In this document: positions 24,519-37,495 of the stretch, piece by piece | Layout: the number at the start of each line of letters is the position of its first letter | How positions within the stretch are numbered: position 1 is the stretch's first letter | Source of the DNA: Prunus persica | Lineage: Eukaryota > Streptophyta > Magnoliopsida > Rosales > Rosaceae | DNA length: 64,000 nucleotides | Reading direction: 5' to 3' | Assembly (NCBI RefSeq): GCF_000346465.2 | Contig: NC_034010.1 | Location: 29,242,787 to 29,306,786, forward strand | The notes under the pieces: generated by a model | Database searches by the model: none | Seen by the model: the letters and a program-made list of their open reading frames with translations, nothing else | What the model was told of the DNA's origin: nothing | Program-made: the position numbers and the translations under genes

Positions 24519-27511
24519 CTAAACACGGTGTTCACTGGCAGGCTCTGCTTTGTCGTGGTGGAACTTCACCACAATGCATGTTATATTGTCTGCACTACCG
24601 CGGCAAAATGCAACCGCCGTTAACTTTCGAGCTGCTGCCTCAGGTTGTTCTTCTGTTTGGGCCACTTCAACAGCAACCTGACACGAGGCATAAATAGATA
24701 AGCAGGGTGCTGGGGTTTATTTAACCAGAAACCCAAAAATTAGTCGCAAATAGAACGAGATCTTATCATTGCAACAGGCAATTGGCAAGACACCTGTTTA
24801 TGTACAAAAACAGAACTCGCTCATCTCAGAGTCTGAGCATGACTGGACAGGTGCACGTGTACGTGTCAAAATTGACGGTTAGGGAGGGGTAGGTTTACCT
24901 CATTTGGTACCACGTCCCATAACCCATCACTAGCAAGCACGATAAATTCAAATTCTTCATCCACCTCTTGGTCCTGAAAAGAAAAAAGAAAAACTAATGA
25001 AAACTTATTTTCTTTAGCTTCCAATCTATGGATTACGCACATCCATCATATATAGAGAATACATATATGCTTAACCAATATAATCCTTCCTTACACATAC
25101 AATCATGACAATACTCCTCGGATACAACATGCTAACAAATTACTGTTCACCACATTCGCTACTTGGCTCCTACACCATGACTAGAAAGATAGAGGAAAAG
25201 ACCAATTCACCGAATGGATAGATCAAATACTCGGTAATTAAGCCAGGATCACACAAGAATATCAATGGTCACCTGGATCTCAGGTTCTGCGACAACAAAT
25301 TGTTTCAACATGCGGTTCCCAAAAGCCCGAGACATAGCCAGCACACCTCCTACCCTCCAAGTGCCTGAGAACATAACACAAAAGTAGGTGAACTAAATTT
25401 ATGGAATTGCAGTCAAAGAATGAAAAATGCAGGTCTGCATCTGTGTTTGGATGGACTGAAACAATGCAGTAATTTTGAAGTTCATACATCAAATTATGAA
25501 TGTGCACCACATGAGGACACCGGGAGTGAGACCTGAGTAAGACATTATCTGTTTCTATAAATTTATCATGACAGCCAACATATAGAAAATGATGTTTCCA
25601 TGCTTCAATTAGAGAGGTTTTACTTGAGAGTCTTACCTGCCCACATTACAACACCCCCGGCACTTTCAATTCTCTTCCTCTCATCACTTCGATTTGGTTT
25701 GTGATCCTCAGATAAAGGAATTGCTGCCAAAAACCAGGAAAAAAAAGGCTTTAAAAATCCAGCATATCAAAGTATTTAAATTCTTAACATTCTATATACA
25801 ACATTTTCAGCATATTAAAGTTGGAAACATGTCCAATATACTTCATGACAAGTTCAGTTAAGCACTATCAAAATTTTAACCACTTTTAAATTACTCCTAA
25901 TGCAATTATTACCTCTTCCTGCCTTTGATATTATTGTACGTGAATCTCCAACATTGGCAACATATAGATGGTTACCAACCAAGACTGCTGTTGAAGCAGT
26001 AGAACCATCATCACGGTATGTATCTCTTTCAGAAGCCAAGAAATCTGCATCCGTCTGTTGATACGATTCACCTGCAAGCTCACCCAAGTTACCCAATAGA
26101 ACCAAACAACCAAACAGACCCATGTCACAAGGTGAAAAAGTGTTCGATGCAGGATCCCACACCTTGATGAAATGTGGGCGTAAAACATTTCATGTCCTAA
26201 AAGACATGAAGTTAAATATTTTCACCCGTATGGGATCCTGCATCAGAAAAGGGGATATGCTACAATCATATAGCCCTAATGCTTCATTATAAGTGCTGCA
26301 CAAATTTGAGCCATCAAAGAACTTGGACGCACTAATAGCTAACTTCGTGTCTGTAATAAATAGTGGATGCTTCACGAGATTCTCAAATAGATGCTCCTTC
26401 AAATATTCAGCAGCACGAGAACCACCATGACCTGTAAAGACACACAATAATTAGAAAATCCTGAATCATACTAGTAGGCAAAGTACTTTCTGCTTCAGCC
26501 AACAGGCAAATCCTTATATTTGATTGAAGCGTCAGGACAAGTAGATCCTAGGAATAAGGTCGAACTTGTTTAGCATAAGTTCATAACCCTCAGAAATATG
26601 CAAGTAATATCAACCTACTCCATGATTGAAATAATAAAATGATTTTTTTCTTGTGGTTCACAAATAATAAAAAGCTTTTATTATTTCAATTCCTAGGACA
26701 ATTACCATGCGTGGCATCTAAAGTGGCAACCATTATCAGATTCGCTCACCTTTTGCCACTGCAATTTCCCAAGGGGTCAGCCACTAAATGGTTGCAACTA
26801 TGTTATAAAAAATAAAATAAAAAACCAAAGTTCATTCCACGTGTCCACACACTCTGGATACCATTTCACACACCTTCTAAGGAATGACATGGAGCATTAT
26901 ACTAAAGTAATCATAAATTTTCCCTTTCTCTAAGATAAAGATGATAAGGAGAATCTAACCATCGAATATTCCAAACAGGCAGACTGTTTGCCCATCGATT
27001 TTGGACATCTTAATGTCATAAAAATCCTCCATGGTTGCTCTTTTTCCCCTGAAACTTGAATAGCCGCAACTCAGTTTTCCGCCTTCACTGTGAATGAGAC
27101 AAAAAGGAACACGAAGTTAATCCAAATCGTATTTCTTTCACACCTACTATAGTTAGATCATTCAGTATCAAAATGCTTCTACTTATAGCTCAATAAGAAT
27201 ATTGATTTTGCCCATATATTTCCCCTAAAAGAAAAGGAACAAATAAGGAGAATCCATATAAACCTTTTCAAACCCCCGCTGGTATATTCACCATCTTCAT
27301 TTTTGTCTGGCAGCACATCAAGAATGGAGCCCCGTTTTTCCATCTCACCTGCATCAACCATCATCCTTAAACTCGTCCTAAATGCTCGGTTCCACGGATT
27401 GGCACACTTGCGAATTCTCTCAAAATTGTTCAAATGCACCCTTGCTTTTGTGAACTTTACTATATGGCCAGCTTGAGCAATCACACTCCTTATGCAAATT
27501 TTGCATATCAT
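24519..27511 (-). CDS. Protein phosphatase 2C (PPM family, clade with At1g43900/WIN2)
   Basis: A Mg/Mn-dependent Ser/Thr phosphatase. Eight exons fit in phase: 27511-27264, 27087-26960, 26431-26333, 26071-25913, 25723-25637, 25364-25273, 24973-24899 and 24677-24519 (348 aa). Metal-site and catalytic motifs are all present in order: [52 protein letters not shown] plus [24 protein letters not shown] and [11 protein letters not shown]. The N-terminal exon is basic ([10 protein letters not shown] start) and could be a targeting region; its role is not known. The sequence groups with the WIN2/At1g43900-like enzymes and not with the ABA co-receptor clade A, since the region facing PYL lacks that clade's features. 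The intron between exons 3 and 4 carries a strong hairpin. Confidence 0.94.
26146..26244. repeat. Nested intronic hairpin in the PP2C gene
   Basis: A perfect 14-bp inverted repeat (GATGCAGGATCCCA at 26146-26159 and its complement at 26231-26244) encloses a second perfect 8-bp inverted repeat (TTCATGTC 26189-26196, GACATGAA 26203-26210). Both lie in the intron 26072-26332. Confidence 0.75.
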
Positions 27512-28464
27512 CTAAATAGACCCGTCTGGCTTTCGGTGCCAAATCTTCTGTAAATAATTGCCCAGCAAAAAAACATGAAAATCACTAAAAGATACCAATG
27601 TAACTCAAAATGATCCCTTTTCTTTGCAAATTGTCCACACACAAAAATAACTTCTTACAAATAAAATTCCAGTAAATTGAGTCTGCTACAAATATATAAC
27701 CACCTAAGCATCATTGAGCTAAAGTTTATCTAAGAAGCAATCAACAAAATGATGAAACATACATACACATTTCCTGTTTTTATTACTTTCCTCAGCGTCT
27801 CACAAAATCAAACAGGAAAAATTGATAAGTTTACAGGCAGCAAAACACATACGCATCCACACAGGCAAAGAAAACCAGATCAAGAGCTAAATCAGATCAA
27901 ATTTTGCGATGAAATTAACGAAAAATACTTGAATTTGATAGCAAAATTGTCGCTGGAAATCTTCGTGTTTGAGCTCCGAAAAGAGTCGGATCGGATCGGA
28001 TAGAATATACCGGGCTCAAACGAAACGGTTCGGGTTGAAGCAAGTGGAGGATCCGAATCTAATAGCGTAATCCAATCAGCGCCATACGTACATGCATATA
28101 TGTACAAGATACACGTTTCTCACTCCAAAACCTGATAGCATCTGAAACCCTAGAGATAGAGAGACTGAGTGAGATTCAGGAGGTGGATAAATACAGTGAG
28201 ACACTAAGCGAAAGTTGAGAGAGAGAGAGAGACCTTGCCACCGAAGAGAGATGGCAACGTGGCGCTTTTCATGCATCCACTTTAGCAATTATACGGTGAA
28301 CCCGCGTTCACAATAGTTTTTTAGACCGCTAATGGTAGATGCCGCGTGTTCCTCATCTCTGCGTTTAAAAGGGTACGCCATTCGACGTTGGGGTCGTTTT
28401 GGTAATCTTACTGTACATACGATTTTTCTTAATTTCATGCGTCTGCCTATAATTGGGGTTAGAG

Positions 28465-29062
28465 CGTACATAATGGACTCTCTAAACCACTTTCTTAGAC
28501 AAATTTTAATAGAGAATTGAAAAAATATAAAAAATACAACTCCAATCATGCTCACTATTCACCTAAACTATGAGTATTTTAATCTTTTAATTAATGCTAA
28601 CTATTTTTTAATAGAAACTAGCCCCTTGACACATGCTCACGCATGTGCCAATTGGTTTTCTTTTTCTTTTTTATTTTTATTTTTAGAATTAAGAAAAAAT
28701 AACAGGGTAGTTATGTTCCATAAAAGTAGGACCTATTATCTTATTTTGTTTTTAATTTTAATTTTTTTAATATTAAAAAAATATGAATTTACCATATTAT
28801 CCTCATTTAAATAATAATTTCAATTCTTAATGTTTGAATTAACAAAGGGCATTTTCTGGTATTTTGAATGTTTCACCATTCTCTGCCTTTTGCTTTATAT
28901 ATATAGATGAACCAATTAAAAAAAATTTATAGCATTTATAACTCCCTAAATTGGAGAGTATGATAGGAGTTAAAATGTTATAGAGAGCTCCTAAAATAGC
29001 TTATATATATTTTTCATTAAATTTAACTAAAAAATAGAGAGCATGGTTGCATATGCTCTTAT
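28465..29062. mobile_element. Possible MITE with imperfect terminal inverted repeats
   Basis: The left end (TTAGAGCGTACATAATGGAC, then TCTCTAAA) resembles the complement of the right end (AGAGAGCATGG, then ATATGCTCTTAT). The interior is AT-rich and non-coding. The ends match only partly and no clear target duplication was found. Confidence 0.3.
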
Positions 29063-29476
29063 ATCTTAATTTACTTGAAAATCATGCGTTGATTATGAAT
29101 GGATCACATGTCAGAATGTGAGATAGAGTGCATTCACAACCTAAACATGTAAGTTTTTTCACTAAACGTGGCAATGGCATCATATTGGGACGTATAAAAT
29201 GTTCAAAAAAATTGCTTTCTCCAACCAAAAACAAGTCACAACCCACACATAATTTCCATCTAATCATTGATTTTATAGGAAAATAGAATCCTATTCATAT
29301 ATGCTAGACTAGGGATTATGAGCCTCTGTATTTAAAGTCCACATATTTCTCCGCATTTCGCTTCATCTAAGCCCCTATAATAATATAACGACTTAAAATA
29401 TAACAACATCAAAATTAACATATAAATGTTAGTTTAGTTTAGTTTTTTTTTTTTTTCCTAAACTTATGCTAGCTCC

Positions 29477-29479
<3 letters not shown>

Positions 29480-29553
<74 letters not shown>
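29480..29553. repeat. (CT)37 microsatellite
   Basis: A pure CT dinucleotide run of 74 bp, the longest simple repeat in the window. Confidence 0.95.
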
Positions 29554-29556
<3 letters not shown>

Positions 29557-29999
29557 TTTGATTATAAAACTCAAGAATAAATTCAAGTATCATTACGGTT
29601 AAATTATAACTTGTGCATTTGTTTGTGTTGAAATAAAGAGCTTTTATCTCAAATGGTCCTTGAGGTTTGTGAAATTATCAACTTTGGTCTTTTGTGTTTT
29701 TTTTTTTGGCATTATTGGTCATTTATGTTACACCTCACACATTAATTTGGTCTTGCCGTTTAGGTTCTGTCAAAATTTCTGTAAAATTGATGATGTGGCA
29801 CATATATGGTGCCACGTATCCAATGAGATAATGCCAAGTGGGTCTAAATAAAAAATTACTTTAAAAATATGGTTTTAACATTTAAAATCTAAAAAACTTA
29901 GAAAACTAAAATAAAGAAAATAAAAAAAGAAAAATTGCCACTCCCCCCCTCCCTGTCTGATCTCTTTCTCCTTCCCAATTAAAATCACATCTTTTTTCT

Positions 30000-30200
30000 T
30001 TTTCTTTTTTTGTTGTTGGGAGAAAAAGGCGATAGTATTTTATTGATATGAGAACAAACAACTAGTACAAAAACAGGGTCGTTGAGTATTAAGCGAGTTT
30101 CTCTACATATTCGAGCTCAATCATCGGTCTAACTAAGTAGCCTTACCGTCTCAACCACAAGCAGGAGCAAGAACCTTGCCACTAATAGAAAACCCCATTC
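30000..30200 (-). mobile_element. Possible 3' end of a non-LTR retroposon
   Basis: Read on the minus strand, a non-repetitive segment contains ATCAATAAAATACTATCGC, a polyadenylation-like AATAAA. It is followed by an A-rich tail (complement of the TTTTTTCTTTTTC run at about 29991-30012). This pattern suits a truncated LINE or retroposed transcript end. No coding part or target duplication was confirmed. Confidence 0.3.
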
Positions 30201-31663
30201 GTCCCCTTAAGATAATGTTCGTAAAAACTACTAGTTAAAATCTTAAAATAAAACATTAACAAAAAAATTTGGTGGTTCCTCAAACCAACTAATAGTAGCC
30301 CTAATAATCACAGCCCCTGTTTTAAGATAAGTTATGATGATATGGTTTATTTTATTGAAAAAAATTGTTTACTTTCATTTATTTCCTAACTTTATATAAC
30401 TGTCATTACCTTAGTTAAAGCTGTTAATTAATTACTTGCATAGATGGTAAACTCGAAACGAATTTTAGACTTGTTTGGCATATTTCCTAGCCTAGCCAAA
30501 CAAGAAAGAAATCTCTAAACGAAAACTTGAGTCAACCTAACAAAATCAAATGAGTGGATGGCGGCTTCTCATAAGTGGGAAAATGCTATTCCTATCCGGA
30601 CTATTTTTGGCTCAAATGTAATAAATCTCCTTAGCCAACCAATGGAACTTACCCTAACGATACGTCACCTCTTCAAAAATTTCATGTCATATTCCTTAAT
30701 CAATAATCTTTAATTTAATTCAATTTCCTCCTAATATGTAACATTCACTGTTATTTTACGACAACGTAATTATGTTTTTTACTTTTTACCCCCCCGTGGT
30801 TTCTGAAAAGATTATGTGGCTGGTACTTTTGAGTATCCTGGGCGGAGTCTTTGTGGTGTTGTTGACTGTTTCATTCACAGTACTACTCACGGTCACGGGC
30901 GTAAAAATATAATACGGTCCAGTATTTCCAATTACAATCAAATTGCCGCTCACAATATTTCATACGTGTCTATTTATTATCTGAAAATTGTTATTTTATC
31001 AGTAATTTAAAAATACTATCTATCTATCAATCTATTAATCAAAATTTATATAATTTTTTTTATTTACAACAAACGCATCAAATGAAACATCATGATGCTT
31101 TCCTACTAGTGTTATGAAATAGGCAACATACACATCCTTTTTAGACTTCATTACATGTGTACATATCTTTTTTTTTTTCTTTTTTTTTTCGTTTTCGATG
31201 ACGGATTCTTATTTTTTTTTCCTCATACATTTTGTGAGTTATTGTCTGTGGCTCTCTCTCTTGGACAAATTATCGATAATTCCAACTAAAAACAATGATT
31301 ATTATAATGTATTTTTAATAACATCACTTATCGTTATCTTTCTCACGCCATACTTTTAAAATACCACAACTTTAGCAAGTGGGTTCTAAAATAATTTTAC
31401 ATCTGTGATCATGCTCTAAAGAAAACAATTTTGGGTTCAAAAAGACAAAAGCTGACTGAGCACAGCAGATAATTCAGGTGGGATTTCTTTTCCAATTTCG
31501 AAAAAAGGAAATTCTGATTTCTTAAAAAAGGTAAATAAAAGAAAAAGCAAAAAAAAAGCTGCTATATCCCCGGGAAGTGCGCGGGTACAAGTTGAAGTTC
31601 ACTTTTTTCACACATCGGCCAGCGTACGCACCGGACCGAAAAGTAACCGCAGAGAGCGAAACG

Positions 31664-31670
31664 TATAAAA
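31664..31670 (+). promoter_or_regulatory. Putative TATA box of the first CNGC gene
   Basis: TATAAAA lies in a GC-richer block directly before the presumed untranslated first exon. That exon ends at a GTAGGT donor after 32067. Confidence 0.4.
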
Positions 31671-32025
31671 TGGTATTCTTTTTAAAATTGTTTTCTTCAG
31701 CACAGAGTGGGCCCCAGAACAGAAGACTTTGTTTGCCTAGATCAGAATCGCCAATCGTCGTTCGTTGGACTATCCTTCCTCTCTGTCTGAGTGTGTCTGT
31801 CTTAAAACCGAAACTTTTAGCCTATAATTTAATCACGAGGCCAACGCTGAGTCAGACTCACAGACTCACAGACTCGGAGACCCACTCATCCTTCCCTCTC
31901 TCTCATTGCCCAAGACATTTCCGCGAACCTTCTTCCTCTCTCTCTAAAACTGATTGAATTTCAAGCACAAAAAGCTGTCTGGGTTTTTGATAGATAATCA
32001 AAGGGAGGACTTTCAGTTTTCCACC

Positions 32026-32046
32026 ATGGACAACCTGCTCGTTTAA
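32026..32046 (+). promoter_or_regulatory. Six-codon uORF in the CNGC leader
   Basis: ATGGACAACCTGCTCGTTTAA lies in an ideal CCACCATGG context in the presumed first leader exon. The leader is spliced from a donor after 32067 to an acceptor before 32895. The peptide would be MDNLLV. Confidence 0.45.
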
Positions 32047-33004
32047 TCACTCAGACTTCGTTGTTTGGTAGGTTATGTTCCTTCATCCTTTTTTCTTTTT
32101 GTTGGGTTTTCTCCTATTTTCAATATCTTAATTATTTTTTGGTTTTTTTTTATACAAATAATTATTTTTTGGTTTCAGTGACATAGTTTTTCCCCCAAGG
32201 TTGGTTTTGTTTTTTTTTGTCTGTTGGAATGTTTGTTCTTTTGAATTTAAGTTCATGATCTTTGGTGGACGAAGATACGATTGAACTTCCAAGTCTTTCG
32301 AAAGTTTAGGATATAAATATCTTTGCTTTCTCCCCAATCCCAACTCATGTTTGTTGTAATGATTTTATTTTTGTTTTAAAATTTGAAATGTAAGAGGTCC
32401 TGTTGGTCCATTTGACAATATTGTTAAGCGGGAAATTATTCTGTAGTTTCCTCTCTGATGAAGATTATAAATTTGTTTTTTTGTGTTATTGCATATTTAT
32501 GTAGTTTTGTATGTGTTAACAATGAATTTGTGAATGTTGTATGGATGGATGCCTGCTGTTTTGATGGGCTCTTCCTTAAATGAAGATGTTTTGGTACAGA
32601 TATTTAGTTTTAGTGCGACGTCTGCTTTTTGAATTGTGGCAAATGGCACTTTGAGACTTGACTGTTCGACCCGAAAAGTTCCCCCTTTCGTTAGTAATTT
32701 TAGGACCCATTTTGTTTTTTTATTTATTTTCCTTTTCCCCGTCTGTGAAATTATAATCCTTATTTCTTTGTCCCCCAAAATGGAGGCTTTGATTTATTTG
32801 ACAAAAAATGAAAGCTTCTATTTTCAGTTCAGTTTATTTTGCTCATGATTTTGGTTTTTTTTTTCTTTCATGAACTACTCTGAATCTTTCTTTAGGGGGA
32901 CGGACTTTGGGAACTTCGTGGTGCATAAAGAAGTTCTTTGGGTTCTCCAAACGTTCAGAGGTTGAACTTCCATTTGGAGATTTTATCGAAAGCAGGTTAT
33001 AGTC

Positions 33005-36000
33005 ATGAATTTTCATCAAGAGAAGTTCGTCAGGTTAGTTCAACAATGGTGCTAACCTTATGTGATATCATGTTCACTGTTTTGCATCCATATAACTTTC
33101 TCGCTTCCAGAACCAAACAAGTTAGAATTTTAGATGCTTCTTTGCCTGCTATGCTTACTCTGAAAGTACTTACCACGTTTGAAAAAGAAAAAAAGTAGTA
33201 TTTACCACAAGTTTTACACCATTATGTTTTTTGGACTTATGTTTAACTTTTGCATGTGATGTTAGATACTTGGAAATCTTCTGACGGGTTAATTAAATTG
33301 GATTCGTTTATTTATATATTTTTGAAATTCAGGTTTCAGGATTGGACCTCAGAGAAAAAGGTTGAGCCGCTGTATTCTCCAGATGATGAAATACACGCAG
33401 GAAAATTCAGAAGGACAATCCACTCGGTGTCAATGAAATTTCAAAGAGGGTTGGAATCTGGTTCTGAGAGGATTAAGAAGTCATGGAAATCCTATTCATT
33501 TGACGGAGTTATTGCTAAAAGCTTTGGTTCTAGAATTCTTGATCCACAAGGGCCTTTCCTTCAAAAGTGGAATAAGATATTTGTATTGGCATGTCTAATT
33601 GCCGTCTCCCTTGATCCCTTGTTCTTTTACATCCCTGTGATCGATGATAAGAACAAGTGCCTTGACTTGGACAGAAAGATGAAGATAACAGCTAGCGTTT
33701 TGCGTTCATTTACAGATATATTTTATATTGTTCACATAATTTTCCAGTTTCGTACCGGATTTGTTGCTCCTTCTTCTCGAGTTTTTGGAAGAGGTGTTTT
33801 AGTTGAAGATGCTTGGTCTATTGCAAGGAGGTATCTATCGTCATACTTCCTAATTGACATTCTTGCAGTCCTCCCACTCCCACAGGTAAGGCTAACCTTC
33901 CTATGTCAGAAATCAATTAGTCACATACTGGAATTGATCAGGGCTTCATATCATGAGTTGCATTCATTTGGTGTTCGGTTACTCATCTAATATAACAGGT
34001 TGAGGAGGGTCTTTATCCCCCTTACGCTCTCTGCACAGGATTTTAATGTCCACTTATGTGCTCTGCACAGGATGGATACTCATGTTTTGGTGTTGCATTT
34101 ATTCCTAAATTGTATCTGGTATCTGATACTTTGAATTCTGTGTATAGTGCGCTTAATTGTAGTGAATGTCTTGTTTCAATTAGAATGTTATGCATATTTT
34201 GATTTTACCTTGGACCACTAATAATTATCTATGAAATATTCCCAGGTGGTTATAATTTTCATTCCAAAATTGGGAGGCTCTAAATCATTGAATACAAAGA
34301 ATTTGCTGAAGTTTATTGTTCTATTCCAGTACGTGCCAAGGGTTATACGAATATATCCACTATATAGAGAAGTGACAAGGGCTTCCGGCATACTGACCGA
34401 AACTGCTTGGGCAGGAGCTGCATTTAATCTTTTCCTTTACATGCTTGCCAGTCATGTAAGTTTGATCATGATGTGCGTAACTGCGATATAATTGTCCTTC
34501 TTTGAATATTCTGATTTTCAAGTAATATGTTGTGCTCTTAGGTACTTGGAGCCTTTTGGTACTTGGTTTCCATTGAACGTGAAACCACATGCTGGAAAGC
34601 AGCCTGTAGGAACAATACTACCATATGCTCCCGTGATGATTTATACTGCGATACTGCGAATGTTTTGAATAGGACCAAATTCTTTTTAAATTCTTCATGC
34701 CCAATACAAGAAGAAGATAAATCACAATTTGATTTTGGAATATTCCTTGATGCCCTTCAATCTGGTATTGTAGAGTCAAGCACACATTTTCCCCAGAAAT
34801 TCTTTTACTGTTTTTGGTGGGGCCTACGAAATCTAAGGTGTGTTTATACAACTTCTTGTAGTGTGCACTCTTAGGGTTATCTGATGCTGAGCTCAAAACC
34901 AGTAGAGTTAACTTTCAAAACCAGTATTGGTATTTGGTTATTTATCCTTGGTATTTTCATTCTGTAGTTCGCTTGGTCAAAACCTTGGAACCAGTACATA
35001 TGTTTGGGAAATCTGCTTTGCAGTCTTCATTTCTATCGCTGGCTTGGTGTTATTTTCATTTCTCATCGGAAATATGCAGGTTGGTACTTGGTGTGTTTGG
35101 ATAATAGCTGTTCTGAATTGGTGTAATATTTTAAATTAATGTTGTGCGTGTAGTTTTAGGAATTGACACTTCCTCATTTCTATTTATGTTTTGAGGTTCT
35201 GACGAAATTTAATTTCTTTGAAACAGACATATTTGCAGTCTACAACCACGAGATTGGAGGAAATGAGAGTAAAAAGGAGAGATGCGGAACAGTGGATGTC
35301 CCACCGCTTGCTCCCTGAGAATTTGAGAGAGCGCATCAGGCGGTATGAACAGTATAAATGGCAAGAAACCAGAGGTGTTGATGAAGAGAATTTGATATGT
35401 AATCTTCCCAAGGATCTTAGAAGGGACATAAAGCGCCATCTCTGCTTGGCTCTGCTTATGAGAGTGAGTTTGCCCACCATTATTGTCTTCTTAATTAGTA
35501 TGCCTTTGTATGTGAATGGAGTAATGGTGGTATTGTATTGTTGGTGATCATGAACAATCTTGTTAGTGCGTTCACTTCAGGTCTTATTCATTTTTGAAAT
35601 CCTTACATCAAACCACTAGATATTGATTCTTACTATGTCCTTGAATGCATTTAAGGTACCAATGTTTGAGAAAATGGATGAACAACTGCTGGATGCAATG
35701 TGTGATCGTCTCAAGCCAGTACTCTATACAGAGGAAAGCTACATTGTTCGGGAGGGAGACCCAGTTGATGAGATGCTCTTCATAATGCGAGGCAGGCTTT
35801 TGACTATGACCACAAATGGTGGAAGAACTGGTTTCTTTAACTCTGAATATCTCAAGGCCGGTGACTTCTGTGGTGAAGAACTTCTCACATGGGCTCTTGA
35901 TCCCCACTCATCATCTAATCTTCCCATCTCGACCAGAACTGTCCAAGCCCTTAGTGAAGTTGAAGCCTTTGCTTTAAAAGCAGATGACTTGAAGTTTGTA

Positions 36001-36354
36001 GCCTCTCAATTCAGGCGGCTTCACAGCAAGCAGCTCCGCCACACATTCAGGTTGTACTCACAGCAGTGGAGGACTTGGGCAGCTTGTTTTATACAAGCAG
36101 CGTGGCGACGTCATTGTAAAAAGAAGCTAGAAACCTCTCTGCTGGAAGAGGAGAATAGGTTGCAAGATGCACTGGCCAAGGCTGGGGCTAGCTCCCCAAG
36201 TCTTGGGGCCACCATTTATGCCTCACGTTTTGCTGCTAATATACTTCGTACTATACGGCGTAGTGGCACGCGGAAGGCAAGGGTGCCAGAGAGATTACCA
36301 GCCATGCTACTTCAGAAGCCAGCGGAGCCTGATTTTACTGCTGAAGAACAATAA
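33005..36354 (+). CDS. CNGC1-like: Cyclic nucleotide-gated ion channel, CNGC1-like (first tandem copy)
   Basis: A plasma-membrane-type non-selective cation channel controlled by cyclic nucleotides and calmodulin. Seven exons fit: 33005-33033, 33333-33885, 34246-34455, 34542-34837, 34968-35079, 35227-35463 and 35656-36354 (711 aa, normal length). The start MNFHQEKFVRFQDW is typical of group I CNGCs. S1 is around WNKIFVLACLIAVSLDPLFF, S4 around QYVPRVIRIYPLYREVTR. The pore region YCFWWGLRNLSSLGQNL carries the common GQN filter (residues 366-368). The C-linker YLQSTTTRLEEMRVKRRDAE is followed by the cyclic nucleotide-binding domain (about 480-610) with the plant signature AGDFCGEELLTWAL, and by an IQ motif near 620-636 (WAACFIQAAWRRHCKKK). 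An untranslated first exon with a uORF is likely. Confidence 0.96.
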
Positions 36355-36819
36355 TTAGGGGGGTATATAGAGGTTTTGATCGAGTGCAAGCTTTGGTTTG
36401 TTGCGTAAAATGTAACATGCAATCATTTAACTGGACAAAAAGGAAGAAAAATGTAATTGCATAATTGTAGTGTGTCACATTTTGTTGTGTTGGATCCGTA
36501 CCAGTTGTGTAAATTATCCGTTTCGTATATGGCAATGCATGATTGTTTCCTGGTTTTACAAAAGCTTGAATTTTTGTTAGCTTTGGATAAATCTGGCCGT
36601 TAATTTTAAAAAATGGTCGAATCGATGGCGTTAGATGATGGCTCCTGTGATGTCAGCGCCCACTACCGGGCATCTGCTTTGTGTTGGGCGAGTATAGCTT
36701 AGCTGCGCGTCATGCGCGAGTGAGCTAAGGCCCTCCAATTTTTCCGCGCCAGCACACGTCCACCTTTTGTCTCCCCTGGGCCGCATGCTTCAGATGAAAA
36801 AATTTATCTATATTATTAT

Positions 36820-37250
36820 GAGATATGATTTCTCCACTCCCATTTTCTCTACTTACACTCCTTTTTGTTTTTTTTATACTTTTTAATCAATTTTGCTCAT
36901 TCTCTTTTTTATTCTACCATTATCCTCCATTAATTTCTTTTTACTTCACTTTTATATTAGTTCTTTTTCTTTATACTTAATTTTCAAACTTGTACTCTAT
37001 TTTCAGTTTTTTTTTTCCTTTAATTGAGTAAGAAATTAAGTTGTTTTTTTTCCTTTAATACTGAAAATGGAGTAAGTTAGAAAATTAAGTATAAAGGAAA
37101 AGAAATAATATAAAAGTGAAGTGAAAAAATAAATAAATATAGAGTAAGGGTAAAATAGGAAAAAGAAGGAACAAAATTGATTAAAAAGTATTCAAAAGCA
37201 AAAACTGATGTAAGTGGAGAAAAAGAGAATGGGAAAATCGGCTCCATTAT
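36820..37250. mobile_element. Foldback (long inverted repeat) element
   Basis: The left arm (from about 36820: GATATGATTTCTCCACTCCC through ATACTTTTTAATCAATTTTG) returns as its complement in the right arm (about 37170-37250). The two meet around a short AT-rich centre near 37015-37030. The whole 430 bp folds back on itself and has no coding capacity. A related arm lies at 3640-3720. Confidence 0.7.
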
Positions 37251-37495
37251 TTGCATCAAAACATTATCTCCGGGAGTTTCACTAACGTTACAATTTTCAA
37301 CCCAGAGTGAGAGTGTGAACCAGTAAATTGGTTGACTTGTTCAGTCTCCTTCTTCTTGACTGGAGGATTGAAAAATTATAAATGTAAGGACTTGGAAGAT
37401 ACCCCGTGGACTTGTTCGATAGAGCTCCACTTTTTAGAGTGGCGCTTTGATTTTTATGAAATCTTTCGGCAATTTCAGCTTTTTGCTTCTTTCTA

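Larger units (their letters stand above)
28290..31560. other. Intergenic repeat-rich spacer
   Basis: About 3.3 kb between the PP2C leader and the CNGC promoter. It holds a MITE-like element (about 28465-29062), a 74-bp CT microsatellite, a possible retroposon tail near 30000-30200, and AT-rich filler. No gene was found on either strand. Confidence 0.55.

Noticed and set aside
24519..27511. PP2C as an ABA co-receptor partner of the PYL gene
   Set aside because: The motifs place it with the At1g43900/WIN2-like group and not clade A, so a functional PYL-PP2C gene cluster is not supported.
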